Source of the DNA: Aquatica leii
Taxonomy: Eukaryota; Arthropoda; Insecta; Coleoptera; Lampyridae
Length of the DNA stretch: 64,000 nt
Reading direction: 5' to 3'
Assembly (NCBI GenBank): GCA_035610365.1
Contig: CM069439.1
Coordinates: 23,883,533 to 23,947,532, forward strand
Shown here: positions 24,290-34,479 of the stretch, piece by piece
How positions within the stretch are numbered: the stretch's first letter is position 1
How the letters are laid out: each line of letters opens with the position of its first letter
Translations under genes and position numbers: made by a program
Notes under the pieces: generated by a model
The model's input: only the letters and a program-made list of their open reading frames with translations
What the model was told of the DNA's origin: nothing
Database searches by the model: none

Positions 24290-24906
24290 CTGGTGTGGCT
24301 ACCACACAACTTTCTTATAAGAAATGTCTACATATCTTTTATTTTCAAAATGAAGAAAAACACCCAAGTCAAAAGAATATAGAAAAAAATGTTATTTTTA
24401 ACGTGTCTTGCTTTCTCTTCAAGATATAGAATTTTTTTCTTAAAAAAATCGTCGCAGGCAGGATTCGAACCTAGATTATATTTGGAATTCACTTTCAATT
24501 ATAAATCAAATATCTAATAAGCTGTTAATGTTCGAATTTTTTTTATTTGAATAAATTGTTAGGAAGAATTATCGCTATAAGAAACTGTAAAAATCATTCA
24601 AATAATTTAGATACGTACAAAATTATATTAAAAAAACTGTTAAAAATAGCGTATACACCTACTTCCGTTTCTTTATGAGACCTATTTTTTGAGAGAACCG
24701 AGAGAATATGAAAAGCCAGTTTCAGAACAAATTTCAAGTTACTAAGACTTTTGGTTCGAGAGTTATCGTGGGTATATCGTTACACACTCATTTTTTTTTG
24801 TCAAAAATACATTTTTCTGATTTGCGAGACCTTGAAACATAAACTTCAGAAGAAAAAAAAAATTTTTTTGAAAAAAAAAAATTACGATCACTATACTATC
24901 CTTATA
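24290..24906 (-). repeat. 0.6-kb SINE-like dispersed repeat, copy A
   Basis: Matches 43,440-44,139 over nearly all its length. Left end: TGGTGTGG, two variable bases, CCACAC, then AACTTTCTTAT. Right end: CGATCACTATACTATCCTTA. On the minus strand near 24,472-24,450 it carries GGTTCGAATCCTGCC, a perfect tRNA T-arm and RNA polymerase III B box, followed by TGCGACGA as a tRNA acceptor strand would be, and then a T run. No matching A box or 5' tRNA half was seen. It interrupts the IS630-like transposase, so it inserted later than that gene. SINE-like is an inference from the B box; a DNA element that captured a tRNA end is possible. Confidence 0.7.
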
Positions 24907-24964
24907 TATATATATATAAAAAAAACAAGAAATAAGAGAGAAACGAAAATAATTTCCCGATAAT

Positions 24965-25319
24965 TTCATTTGAAAAAAATTTACTAAATTTGGCGAAACA
25001 ACACTGAAAGCCAAACGTTTACGCTATTAAGAAACTGATTGAAGACGCTGGACGTCTTCCTCCATATCATTGCCAATTCAACCCTATTGAACAAATTTGG
25101 GGTATGGGGAGTATTATGACAAGCATATTGCTGAAAATGGTTATACAGACGAGAACGTTGACAAAATATGGAAACTGGTTTTGCATCAAACAAACCGGCA
25201 ATATGGTATAATACGGTTACTAAAACCGAAAGCTAATTATGTATTATTGGCAAATGCTAGAAGATATGAGAAAGCATTGCGTAGTAAATAATATTGTGAT
25301 AAACTTAACAGAAGATGAT
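24965..25319 (+). pseudogene. IS630/Tc1-like transposase, C-terminal part
   Basis: Continues the gene at 23,745 after the repeat. Frame-shifted pieces read NLLNLAKQH, KPNVYAIKKLIEDAG (25,012-25,056), RLPPYHCQFNPIEQIWG (the LPPYHCxxNPIExIW block with the last acidic catalytic residue), then YDKHIAENGYTDENVDKIW and EDMRKHCVVNNIVINLTEDD. The acidic tail that usually ends this family is cut at 25,319 by a retroelement chimera and resumes near 25,775 (DENDSKNDDSDSENDKE). Confidence 0.7.
25217..25319 (+). repeat. Direct repeat flanking the chimera, left copy
   Basis: Starts TTACTAAAACCGAAAGCTAA and ends GAAGATGAT. About 90% identical to 25,686-25,787. Both copies are C-terminal transposase sequence (MRKHCVVNN). 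Confidence 0.85.
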
Positions 25320-25685
25320 CGTTGCAACAAGAAAGAGCAGTCACTAAGGGACAGATAAGAGAACAAAAATAGAAGTATTGGAGAATGAAATAAGAAAAAA
25401 ATTGTGATTTGGGATGGAGGAACCGGAAGGAGAAGATGAAGAAGAATTGAGGAAGCAAATAGGAGATATTGCAAAAAACTGGATGTGCAAACAAGGTTAA
25501 AACAGAACAAAATAACAAGGTATAATTTGATATTGCAGCAGTACAAGAAATGAGATGGAAAAATAGTGGAATTAGAACCAAAGCATTACACAATAGCATA
25601 TAGTGCGGCAAAAGAAAGAACAGGATTTTTAATAAACAACAAATTTAAAGATACAACATTAACATTTAATCCGGTAAATGAAATA
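25320..25685 (+). mobile_element. Chimeric retroelement fragment (ORF1 joined to ORF2)
   Basis: Same family as the LINE at 19.3-22.9 kb but internally deleted. 25,320-25,500 matches the ORF1 coiled coil and its neighbour (19,613-19,800). From about 25,503 the sequence jumps to the endonuclease region (20,375-20,560; TIAYSAAKERTGFLINNKFK). About 570 bp of the parent are missing at the junction. It lies between two direct copies of about 100 bp of transposase sequence. Confidence 0.75.
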
Positions 25686-25787
25686 TTACTAAAACCGAAA
25701 GCTAATTATGGATTATTGGCAAAAGCTAGAAGACATGAGAAAGCATTGCGTAGTAAATAATGTTGTGGTAAATAAACAGAAAATGAT
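25686..25787 (+). repeat. Direct repeat flanking the chimera, right copy
   Basis: Second copy of the segment at 25,217-25,319, followed by the acidic transposase tail. It has its own point differences (for example GTAGTAAATAATGTTGTGG against ATATTGTGA in the left copy) and a two-base gap. Confidence 0.85.
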
Positions 25788-25905
25788 GAAAATGACAGCA
25801 AAAACGACGACAGTGATAGTGAAAACGACAAAGAATGTGGTAATGAGGAGAACAATGATAGATATTTTTATATGTATTGTCCTAGTGTGCTAGATGCACC
25901 TAACT

Positions 25906-28900
25906 AACTTATAATGTATTTCTTGTTTGTATGTATCAATTATAACAAATAAATGGTTTAGAACCACTGGCTTTACTTTAAAGTTTATATTTTAACATCA
26001 ACAGAGCTCATTATTCCATTGTCGGGAAACAATACTTAAGGGGGTTGTTTACCTAATTATTGCTGAAGGCAATTAGACATGCCCAATTGTTACGTGGTTT
26101 TTCTTGTAACTAAAAGAGCGACGACTAACTCAGTTGTTCCGGCGATAGAATCGTAAGTTTCGTGGTGTTAGATTATAAAATAAATTTAAAAAGACGCCAA
26201 AACGATGAAAGACTAGGGTAGGAGACACCGATTAAATCTACCCACATCTGAAATAGAAGAAATGACAAGACAGAAGTGATAACACAGAGTATATTTATTT
26301 TATCACAAACAGCAAATCACGTTAGAAGAAGAAGGTACATAAGTATATTTATATAAATTTTATCAAACGCTAGCACGTAGGTCGGTATCACAGACAAAAT
26401 ATCGAGTACGCCTTCGACTGGGCAACACGTTGTTCAGCAAAGTAACCTAGTCGGTCTAACTGTTACATTCAGAAAAGGAATTACTTTACATTCGCAAATT
26501 AAAGTACAAAAAAACAGAAGATTAAAGAATCAAAACGCAGCGTATTGACACAACAAAACAATTTTATAATTAATTGTGTTAACAACCTAACATGTACGTA
26601 CGGTCGTACTAAGAATTAAAATATAAAGTGTAATGTTTCAATTAGTTTTCCTCAAGTATGCGACTAGCTACAAAAAAACGTACATACGGCGTTATCACAA
26701 GTAAACCCCTTTTATTCGTACAATCACAGAAAATAAATGACTGCGCAGAGTTTCCCTCAAATTAATTTCGTATTCTTTGGTATAAATTTCTTCCAATACG
26801 TATAATAATGGCATCCATAACGTGCGCTACCAAAACATCTTCGGGATAGTCAAACAACCAAGAGGAGATGATGCAGTTTTGCTTAACTTCATGAACTAAA
26901 CTTTTTGTTAGAACTATTCTCTAGTACATAAAACAAATGAGATACTAGAATTGCTTAAATTTTGACTAGCACTTAGAATTTGTCAGTCTTATCTAAAAGC
27001 ATTTGAAAAACTTGAATTATCTCGATTTATTAGGTAGTAGATTGGGCATAATTAAAAATTAATTACTTAGTAGACGAATAGAAATGTCATCTTGTTTCCA
27101 ATGGCAATGTCATTATTAGAATTCCTTTTTGTTGTAGTAAAACAAGAAATCCAAACTTAAGAACATCGTGTTAACGGGTACATAACGTTATATCCGCATC
27201 GCATAAAAATAATTTTAAAAAAGTACTTGAAAATGCTGTTTAAATTAAGCGAAGTATCGGTATAAGCTAAGCTACTAAATTTCTGGCGTGACAAGCAGGT
27301 AGATTCTGTTAAAACGGTGTAACTATTACGCGAGTTTAAAAATAAGCATCTCAAGCAAAGCTCTAGACTTGTAAGAAACGAAAAGAAAAAGCACCTTAAT
27401 TCCTGCCAATGGACGTAAAAAAATTATTTCAACCGCGGTTTAACCACTTCACTTTTTCTTTAAATAAAAGATAATGAAGCAATATTTCTCTAAGTGTAAA
27501 TTCGTTCAAACGTATTTTTATCATAAATATTGACAAAGAGAAGTAAACGTAACCGTATTGTTAAAAAGAAACTTTCACTTTTTTGTTTGAACTTAATAAT
27601 GGGCTAAGCTTGTAAAACTTTATTTCATTAGCAGTAATAAAGATGATGAACAATTTATGAAGTGGTTTTTTTTTAAATCCGTACGGATCTTACAATTTTA
27701 ATTGCGTTTTGATTTTCTGCTTCACTTTTGTGTAAGTAATCACGCGACTACTCTAACAATGGGAAGTAGTGTTTATATTCGCAGAAATTGTAGTGTTTTA
27801 TTTGGATTACGGTATTTTTGAGTCAAAGGATTAATTAAAATTTGTTCGAAAGAAATTGCAAGTTACTGCCACGCTATAATGTGTAAGGTAATAACAAGAG
27901 GAATACGGTGCAGCAGCTCTAACTGTGAGAACGAGGTGTTATATTAGGTGTATGGGATTCAATCCTTGACCTTCCACTCGGTTCAGAAGTAGCGCCCCCG
28001 TCTCAAGCCCCTCTAGTAAATACAATATACATGTGCGGCATATGTAGGCTGCCGTACTGGTGTCACTGGTATTGCCTCTAATTATTGACAACAGCAGGCT
28101 ATCGCACCTCCTGGCCAGTTAGGAATGAATATTGTGTCCTATTGTTCATTAACACTATAATTATCAACGTAGGTAGATATTTTTATGTCTTCACTTTGCT
28201 GACTAATGAATGCTTCTTCTTCGTCTATCAAAAGAATCAGCGTACAATAAAAGAAGTTCCACAAAAGAATTATTTTTTACAGTCAAAAACCAACACTTAT
28301 CGTTCAGAAACAAGCGTGGTCGACTTTATCTAAACTCGAATACCAGTTTGGTTCCTAAAAAAACTAAACCATAGTGATTTTTAATATCGCAACAATGTAA
28401 AAAAATAGCCGTACTTGTTTGCATCCAGTTTTTTTGCACGAGTTGAACATGATCTGGAAAATCCCGCCGCTAAACTAAACTCTTATTAAAAACCAAATCA
28501 AGTGCAATTAATTGTTTTCGCTACTGGAAGCAAATTAGTACGCTTCATGAGCGCAAACACAACTACAAGGTACGATTATAACTAAACATCCCGCCAAGTT
28601 TCCCACAGAAAAATTCCATTCTTCCTTAATTAAAATTTTACCTTTTTACACCCTAACGCGTGTCATATACATGGATATTCGCTGTTCATGTCTAACACCA
28701 GCACACAAACAAATAAAATGCACTAAATTGAGACTGCACGAAGAATGCGACTTTATGTCCATACGAAATTGTAAATTCTGTCGCCAAAGACGTGTGTGGT
28801 CGAGTATTATCGCCGCTAAAAACAATTTCCAGGATATTATTTTTGCACCTTTGTTAATTACTTGTTAGCGTCACATCGTTACTTTTTGCGTCTGTCTTAA

Positions 28901-29219
28901 CAAAATTTTTACTTTCCAGCAGCCAATTTGATTAAAAAAATTCAAGGCTTATCAAATTTATCAAACTCTTAATCGACATCTTTTTCACAAATTTACTTTT
29001 ACCTTCGTTTTCTACTTTTCTGTTTAATTCATGCAGTTTATTTATGATCTTATCCTTTCTTCTTTTACCTTCTTCGCTCGCCCAGATCTCGTACATAACA
29101 AAATATAAATTTAAAAATAAATAAATAAAAATCAATATTTACAGTCCTCTGAAATGAAATAAGAAGTGCGGTTTTTAATTGCTAAACAGAAAATGATTTA
29201 CAGAAAGTGAAGCCTATTG
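25906..29219. other. Long stretch with no identifiable gene
   Basis: AT-rich; no known protein motif. The patch 27,900-28,090 is less AT-rich and contains CCCCCGTCTCAAGCCCC. Open frames at 28,085, 28,671 and (minus) 28,932-29,135 are unrecognised. The last has a Lys-rich helical composition but no known domain. Confidence 0.4.
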
Positions 29220-30444
29220 TTAGTCCTCCTTCTTTGTGACTAAGAATATAGCTCCAAATGAAGATATTGCATCCTGTTTAGATCTCAATTCAGACCATAC
29301 GCTTGTTATAGTTACAAATAGCACCCCGATAATTGAAAAAAAAGAGCCAATCAAATTATTTAACAAAACTGATTGGGATCATTTTAGATATTTAATGAAA
29401 ATACCTTTAACCACCAAGGAAGAATTAGAATTACAATAAACGATTTTGCCAAGATTATTCAAGAAGCCGCATGAGAATCTACTCCCCAAATTCCCCCTCG
29501 GAAATGCTGTCCAATAGCAATTAAAAAGAAAATTGCTGAAAAAAGACGTTTGAGGAGAATTTGACAAAACACTAAATACCCTTCTATATCCCGCTATAAT
29601 CAAGCATGCACTGAGCTCAAAAGATCAATTAAAGATCTGAAAAATAAGAGCTTTCAGGAGTATCTTGAAAATTTAAGTCCTAATGATAATATAAACTTAA
29701 CACTGTGGACAGCAACGAAAATAATTAAACAACAAACCCAACCAATTCCTCCCATAAGAACAGTAAACAACTGTTGGGCACGGACGGATAACGAAAAAGC
29801 TGAAGTGTTTGCTCAACATTTAGACAAAGTCTTTAAACAGTTACTTTCGGTCATAACTTCCGAAGAAGAATCTGTCATACAAAAAGTTTTGGAAGCCCCG
29901 TACCAAATGTCCCCATTGCCAAAGCTAGTCACTATCAAGAAAGTCAAAGAAGCGATTATAAATGATATCAACCCAAAAAAGTCTGCCGGCTTCGACTTAA
30001 TAACATGCCTGTTACTCAAGGGTATGGTAATGCTTACCATGCTATATAATACAGTTCTGCGATTGGGTTGTTACCCTGTGCAGTGGAATATAGCTCAGAT
30101 TATCTTGATACCAAAACCAGGCAAACCGCCAAATGAAGTAGCTTCTTATAGACCGATAAGCTTGCTATCTAAACTCCTCGAAAAACTTATTGCTATTATG
30201 TCAATCGTTAAAGATTACCATGTGATACCTGAGCATCAGTTTGGATTTAGAAAAAAAATTCTTCAATACAAGTGCATAGAGTAGTCGATTATGTCAATCA
30301 ATCCTTCAAAGAAAAATCTTATTGCAGTGCGCCCTTCCTCGACGACACACGGGCATTTAAGAAGGTATGGCATGATGACAATCTTATTATGTTATATTGA
30401 AAGCATATTTAGAATAACGGTTTTTCCAAGTTAAGTATGGACAT
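29220..30444 (+). pseudogene. jockey-like LINE, 5' part (split by a PLE)
   Basis: Non-LTR retrotransposon of the jockey type. Starts inside the endonuclease end (FFVTKNIAPNEDIAS, then DLNSDHTLVIVTN with the final His). Continues through a linker (MFAQHLDKVFKQLL near 29,805) into the RT: IKKVKEAI, KSAGFDLITCLLLKG, RLGCYPVQWNIAQIILIPKP, SYRPISLLSKLLEKL, VIPEHQFGFRKK, then CSAPFLDDTRAFKKVWH near 30,330 with the first catalytic Asp region (FLD retained). It stops at 30,444 inside FQVKYGH, exactly where the PLE entered, and resumes at 32,208. Several frame changes and stops; the 5' end is missing. Confidence 0.9.
30431..30444. repeat. Target site duplication of the PLE, left
   Basis: TTAAGTATGGACAT, identical to 32,194-32,207. 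It encodes part of the jockey RT, and removing everything between the two copies restores its frame. Confidence 0.9.
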
Positions 30445-30474
30445 TTGTTTGAATGTATTAAATAATGTTGCTTG

Positions 30475-30563
30475 ATGCGAAGTAATAACATTCTGCTGAA
30501 CTTGAACATTGCTTATTATTTTGAAACAAATATACACAACTTTTCGATTGCTGTGGTATCTGC
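30475..30563 (-). repeat. PLE inverted repeat, left arm
   Basis: Reverse complement of 32,108-32,194 with a few differences; shared words include TAACATTCTGCTGAACTT, TTGCTTATTATTTTGAAAC and CGATTGCTGTGGTATCTGC. Confidence 0.9.
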
Positions 30564-30564
30564 G

Positions 30565-31983
30565 AAGATACATAAAAACAACATGCCGCTTCGACCGATA
30601 ACCAGCTCTCGTAATGGACCCACATACCAGCTATCCAGATTTCTCCTACCAATTGTGCAACCACTACAGAAGAACAGCTCATCTTTTGTCAAAGACTCCA
30701 AACATTTCGTAGAGATTCTGAAAACAATAGAGCTACAACCACGGAATCAATTAGTCAGCTTCGACGTAGAAAGTCTTTATACTAATGTGCCAGTTGAAGA
30801 AGCATTGAAAATTATCCAAACGAAGCTCCGAGAAGATGAAAAACTCCAGGAAAGAATCACGCTGCCAGTAGAAGGAATAATGAAGCTCCTAGAATGTTGC
30901 CTCAAAAACTCGTACTTTCAGGAGAAAGACAGATTCTTCACTCAAGACAAAGGACTACCAATGGGTTCATCTGTATCATCAGTAGTCGCCAACATCTACA
31001 TGAACTGGTTTGAATCCCAGGCCATAGAGAAATCAAAATTCAAACCCAAAACATGGCTTAGATATGTTGACGATACCTTCATAATTTGGAACTACAGTAA
31101 TCGACAACTAGACCTTTTTCTACAACATCTGAACAACATCAAACCATCCATCAAATTCACTATGGAAAATGAAAAGGAGAACTCACTTCCTTTTTTAGAC
31201 GTTCACGTAACAAAGAACAAAGGAATTATGGAAACGACTGTCTACAGGAAACCGACACACACCGGTCGATATCTTAACTTTGAATCCAACCATTCCACAT
31301 CTACGAAGAGAGGAGTAGTAAAATCTCTAATAGACAGAGCGTACAGGTTGTGCAACACAGAGTAAGGACTACGAGAAGAAATCAAAAACATTAGAAACGA
31401 TCTAAAGCAGAATGGTTATCTAGAAAAGATTGTAGAAGAGCTTTTACGGAACAAGCAATTGAACACAAAGGAACAACGTAAAACAGAAAAACTGCTCAAT
31501 TCACTGCTGAGCATCCCATATGTCAAAGGTTTATCAGAATCAATAAAACGTATAGGGAAAAGCTACAACTTAAATACAGTGTTCAAATCATCGACCACCA
31601 TTAGGAGTATAATTTCCAACACTAAGCCACAAACAAGTCGAGATTCCCAAAACTGTATTTACCAAGTTCCATGTGAATATGGCAAGTCATACGTGGGGGA
31701 AACCAAAAGACCACTTGGTATCAGACTGAAAGAACATCAGACGCACACACAGAGAGGAGAGACTTCTAAGTCCGGCATCGCGCAACATTCGTGGGATAAC
31801 CAACATCGAATGAAATGGTCGGAAGCAAAGATCATACACAGAGAGGAACATTGGTACAAACGGAAATTTAAAGAAGCGGCATTCATCAACAACAACAAAG
31901 ATATTTTCAGCCAGCCAAGTGTCGAGATAAGCAACATATGGAAACCACTAATCGAACCTCTAAAACCACTTAAACTTCACTAA
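30565..31983 (+). pseudogene. PLE polyprotein: reverse transcriptase + GIY-YIG endonuclease
   Basis: One frame throughout with a single stop. RT from AKIHKNNMPLRPITSSRNG (30,568; the family's PKIHKxNxPLRPI block), through LVSFDVESLYTNVPV (first catalytic Asp), GLPMGSSVSSVVANIYM and WLRYVDDTFIIW (YVDD at 31,063-31,074), to LPFLDVHVTKN and VYRKPTHTGRYLNF. A lone TAA at 31,363-31,365 separates this from the linker. The GIY-YIG domain (31,640-31,930) shows NCIYQVPCEYGKSYVGETKR, GIRLKEHQ, SGIAQHSWDNQH and EAAFINN. The frame ends at 31,981-31,983. The catalytic residues of both enzymes are visible, so apart from the lost N-terminus and one stop the copy is young. Confidence 0.92.
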
Positions 31984-32095
31984 GTAATTTTGTTAATTAA
32001 TCTGTTACGCTAATTGATTTTGTACACTTGAACGGTTCACCGAACATGTCTTTAGAATATAAGCTCCAGTAGTTTCTTAATTTGTTAGTATTCAC

Positions 32096-32130
32096 CTGAT
32101 GACGATTGCAGATACCACAGCAATCGAAAC
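32096..32130 (+). ncRNA. Hammerhead ribozyme-like motif in the PLE
   Basis: CTGATGA (32,096-32,102), one extra C, a perfect 6-bp stem II (GATTGC 32,104-32,109 with GCAATC 32,120-32,125, 10-nt loop) and GAAAC (32,126-32,130). These are the two conserved core strands of a hammerhead in the right order. Penelope-like terminal repeats are known to carry minimal hammerheads. The following AACGTT (32,128-32,133) is self-complementary, as expected for a minimal stem III working in dimers. The extra base before stem II leaves activity uncertain. Confidence 0.65.
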
Positions 32131-32194
32131 GTTGTCTATATTCGTTTCAAAATAATAAGCAATAAAAGTTCAGCAGAATGTTACTACTTCGCAT
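32108..32194 (+). repeat. PLE inverted repeat, right arm
   Basis: Forward copy at the 3' end of the PLE. It runs up to the target duplication and includes the second half of the hammerhead-like motif. Confidence 0.9.
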
Positions 32195-32207
32195 TAAGTA
32201 TGGACAT
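32194..32207. repeat. Target site duplication of the PLE, right
   Basis: TTAAGTATGGACAT, identical to the left copy; its first T may instead belong to the inverted repeat. Confidence 0.9.
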
Positions 32208-32940
32208 ATCTCAGAACTTAATATGATAGAATCAGGCGTACCCCAGGGTAGTGTTTTAGGACCTCTTCTATACAGTCTTTTTACACTGATATGCCTACCA
32301 ACAAACAAATACTTACATCCACCTACAGCGATGATACGGCATTCATGTGCAGACATAAAGACCCAGTAATAGCTGCTGGTATGCTCATTTGCAATGTAAA
32401 CTCATTTAAATCGTATTGATTATTGGAGCAAAAAGTAGAGAAGAAAGATAGACGAAATAAAATCTCTTCACATTACCTTTACCAAATGCAGAGAAACAAC
32501 GCCGGAAGTATACATAAATAATACACCATTATCACAAGTTACAGAGGTCAAATACCTGGGCATACATTTAGATAAAGGTCTAACATGGAAAAATCATATA
32601 ATGAGTAAGAGAGAGAGAGCAAACAGTCTAAGTTATTCCTAAAAAACAAGCTATTAGTGTACAACGTTGCATTTAAATCAATTTGGTCATCGGCACTCAG
32701 GTGTGGGAGCCAGCAGCAAATTCCAACATCGCAATTATACAAAGATTTCAGACAAAAGTGTGACGCCCCTTATTACATTAGAATGTAATGTTGACCTGAG
32801 TGATTTGCAAATTGATTCAATGCAGCAGTCAATTAAAAAGAGTAGTGAAAATTACCTAAACAATTTGGAACATCACAGTAATACCTGATCGATAACCTTC
32901 TTCTCATGTAAATTTATGTCTATTTATGTATATATATACA
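32208..32940 (+). pseudogene. jockey-like LINE, 3' part (after the PLE)
   Basis: Resumes the RT with ISELNMIESGVPQGSVLG and PLLYSLF (PQGS box), then, in another frame, TSTYSDDTAFMCRHKDP, which holds the catalytic YSDD at about 32,320. Later words near 32,545 (NTWAYI, from the family's KYLGIHLD) and a C-terminal piece (VTPLITLECNVDLSDLQIDS) follow. Stops and frame changes are frequent. The 3' end is near 32,940 after a TATA-rich tail. Confidence 0.8.
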
Positions 32941-32959
32941 TCACATTTGCTTATTGTAA

Positions 32960-33420
32960 TGTTATAAAAAAATTGTTCTCAAAGTAATCGCCATCCAGCA
33001 TCTTCTGCTAACGTGTCTCCACCTGTGCAATCCTCTTGCAATAAATCTCGGGAGTTCTGTACGCAAAGAAGTCTGTGAGTGCTGCGCACAAGTCAACTTC
33101 ATTAGTGAAGAATTTTTCATAAAGATAATCGCCCAAGAAGTATAAGAAGTGGTAATCGGATGGCGTAAGCTCAGGTAAGCAAGAAAGATGACACAAAGTC
33201 TCCCAACCAAGTCGTTGTATAGTATCTCTGACTACTCACGCAACAATCGATCTGGTGTTGTCATGAAGGAAGAGTAGACTTTTGCGATTCACCAGTATTA
33301 GCTCCCTTCTGTTGCAATGCCTGTTTCACACGTTCCAATTGCTGCAAGTACAGATCCGCAGTGACCGTTTGGTTCGTTGGTATCAGCTTATAGTTAACTT
33401 ACTCAGCCTGTACGTTTTAC
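32960..33420 (-). pseudogene. mariner transposase, C-terminal half
   Basis: Read leftwards from about 33,400: KLIPTNQTVTADLYLQQLER, VKQALQQKGA, a degenerate catalytic block, then RLGWETLCHLSCLPELTPSD (family: PPYSPDLAPSD with the last Asp), YHFLYFLGDYLYEKFFTNEV, LTDFFAYRTPEIY and IAQVETR. A different mariner subfamily from the one at 12.3 kb. The N-terminal half is absent. Confidence 0.8.
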
Positions 33421-33424
33421 CTAA

Positions 33425-34479
33425 ACGTTTTACAGACCGGTTTTTGATAGATTAGCATACCCATTCTCATTTCATTCAATGACAAAGCAAAAACGACAAA
33501 AACTTTATTTGTTACCGTACAAAAAAATTAGAAACCGTGTGAACAACAAGAGCACGGAAAATAAGCAAAGGAAACTGGAAACATGGAAGATATAAAGCTC
33601 AAAGAAATGTCTATAAAATGATTCGAGGAAGAAAAAAAATCGATAAACAAATAGTATTTACAAACCGACTATTTCGAACAACTATACCATGATGGAAAAA
33701 ATACAGACGAAAACAGAAATCATGGTGTGAACATGAGTATAATCAGAGAAATAGTAGTTAACGGTATAAAGAAATCAAAGAACACCTAGCAAGGTCGGTA
33801 GGTAACTGTAGATGAAAATACTACGATCTATCATAGGATAAACGCTGGTGTACAGAATGAGAAGTGAAAATATCAGAACGACCTGTAAAACCAAAACCTT
33901 GTAAGATAGGCAACTCAAAAAAGACAACATTGAAATGAACACGTAACGACGACAACACGTTAGGAGAAAAAATGCACAAATATTGAAACCTAGAAAAACC
34001 AGATTACCAAAAATATTCAAAAAACATACAAAACTGAAATGAAAATGGTCTTTTCCAACAAGCTTTCTCCAAGACCTACTGATTTCTCTGCTGCACTGTG
34101 TGACTTTAACCCGTTTTAAGTGTACTACATGAATTCTAAATAAGTTTTTAAGACTGAAGAAAAATCTATAACCTTTGTAAAATTGTTTTGGTTACAAAGA
34201 ACTGTCCGAAAGTTAATCTTTAATGTCCGATTCTTAAAATTTTTAAGTTTTGCTACTGCACAAAAGCTGGTATACTTTAGGATAAGAGTTTTTGAATTTT
34301 GTTATTGACGAAGCAAGAACTTTAAAAAACATGTTTGTCTAATTATTACGAAGAAGTTTTTCTATAGGATCCTTATTACTAACAATTAATGACTTCCTGA
34401 ATGTTAGATATAATCGTCTTTATTTTTTTATTTTTTAAGGTTTTCGCGGCCATGATTTCAAAATATAAATTTTTTTGGG
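33425..34479. other. AT-rich, nothing firmly identified
   Basis: The part 33,540-34,020 is A- and K-codon-rich on the plus strand, as in decayed LINE coding sequence, but no motif is clear enough to call. Confidence 0.35.

Larger units (their letters stand above)
30445..32193 (+). mobile_element. Penelope-like element, 5'-truncated, with inverted terminal repeats
   Basis: A 1749-bp insertion between perfect 14-bp target duplications. The order is: a 30-bp leader; an inverted copy of part of the 3' terminal repeat (30,475-30,563); an RT plus GIY-YIG reading frame; a 3' region (31,984-32,193) with the forward copy of that repeat (32,108-32,194). Inverted or partial terminal repeats (pseudo-LTRs) are a known feature of Penelope-like elements. 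The coding frame enters directly from the inverted repeat, so the normal N-terminus was lost on insertion. A hammerhead-like motif lies at 32,096-32,130. Confidence 0.9.

Noticed and set aside
24445-24480. tRNA gene on the minus strand
   Set aside because: Only the T-arm and an acceptor-like 3' strand are present. No D-arm, anticodon arm or matching 5' acceptor strand was found, and the same sequence recurs inside a dispersed repeat.
24763-25611. Minus-strand membrane-protein-like frames
   Set aside because: Shadows of A-rich LINE and transposase coding sequence on the plus strand; the hydrophobicity is an artefact of composition.
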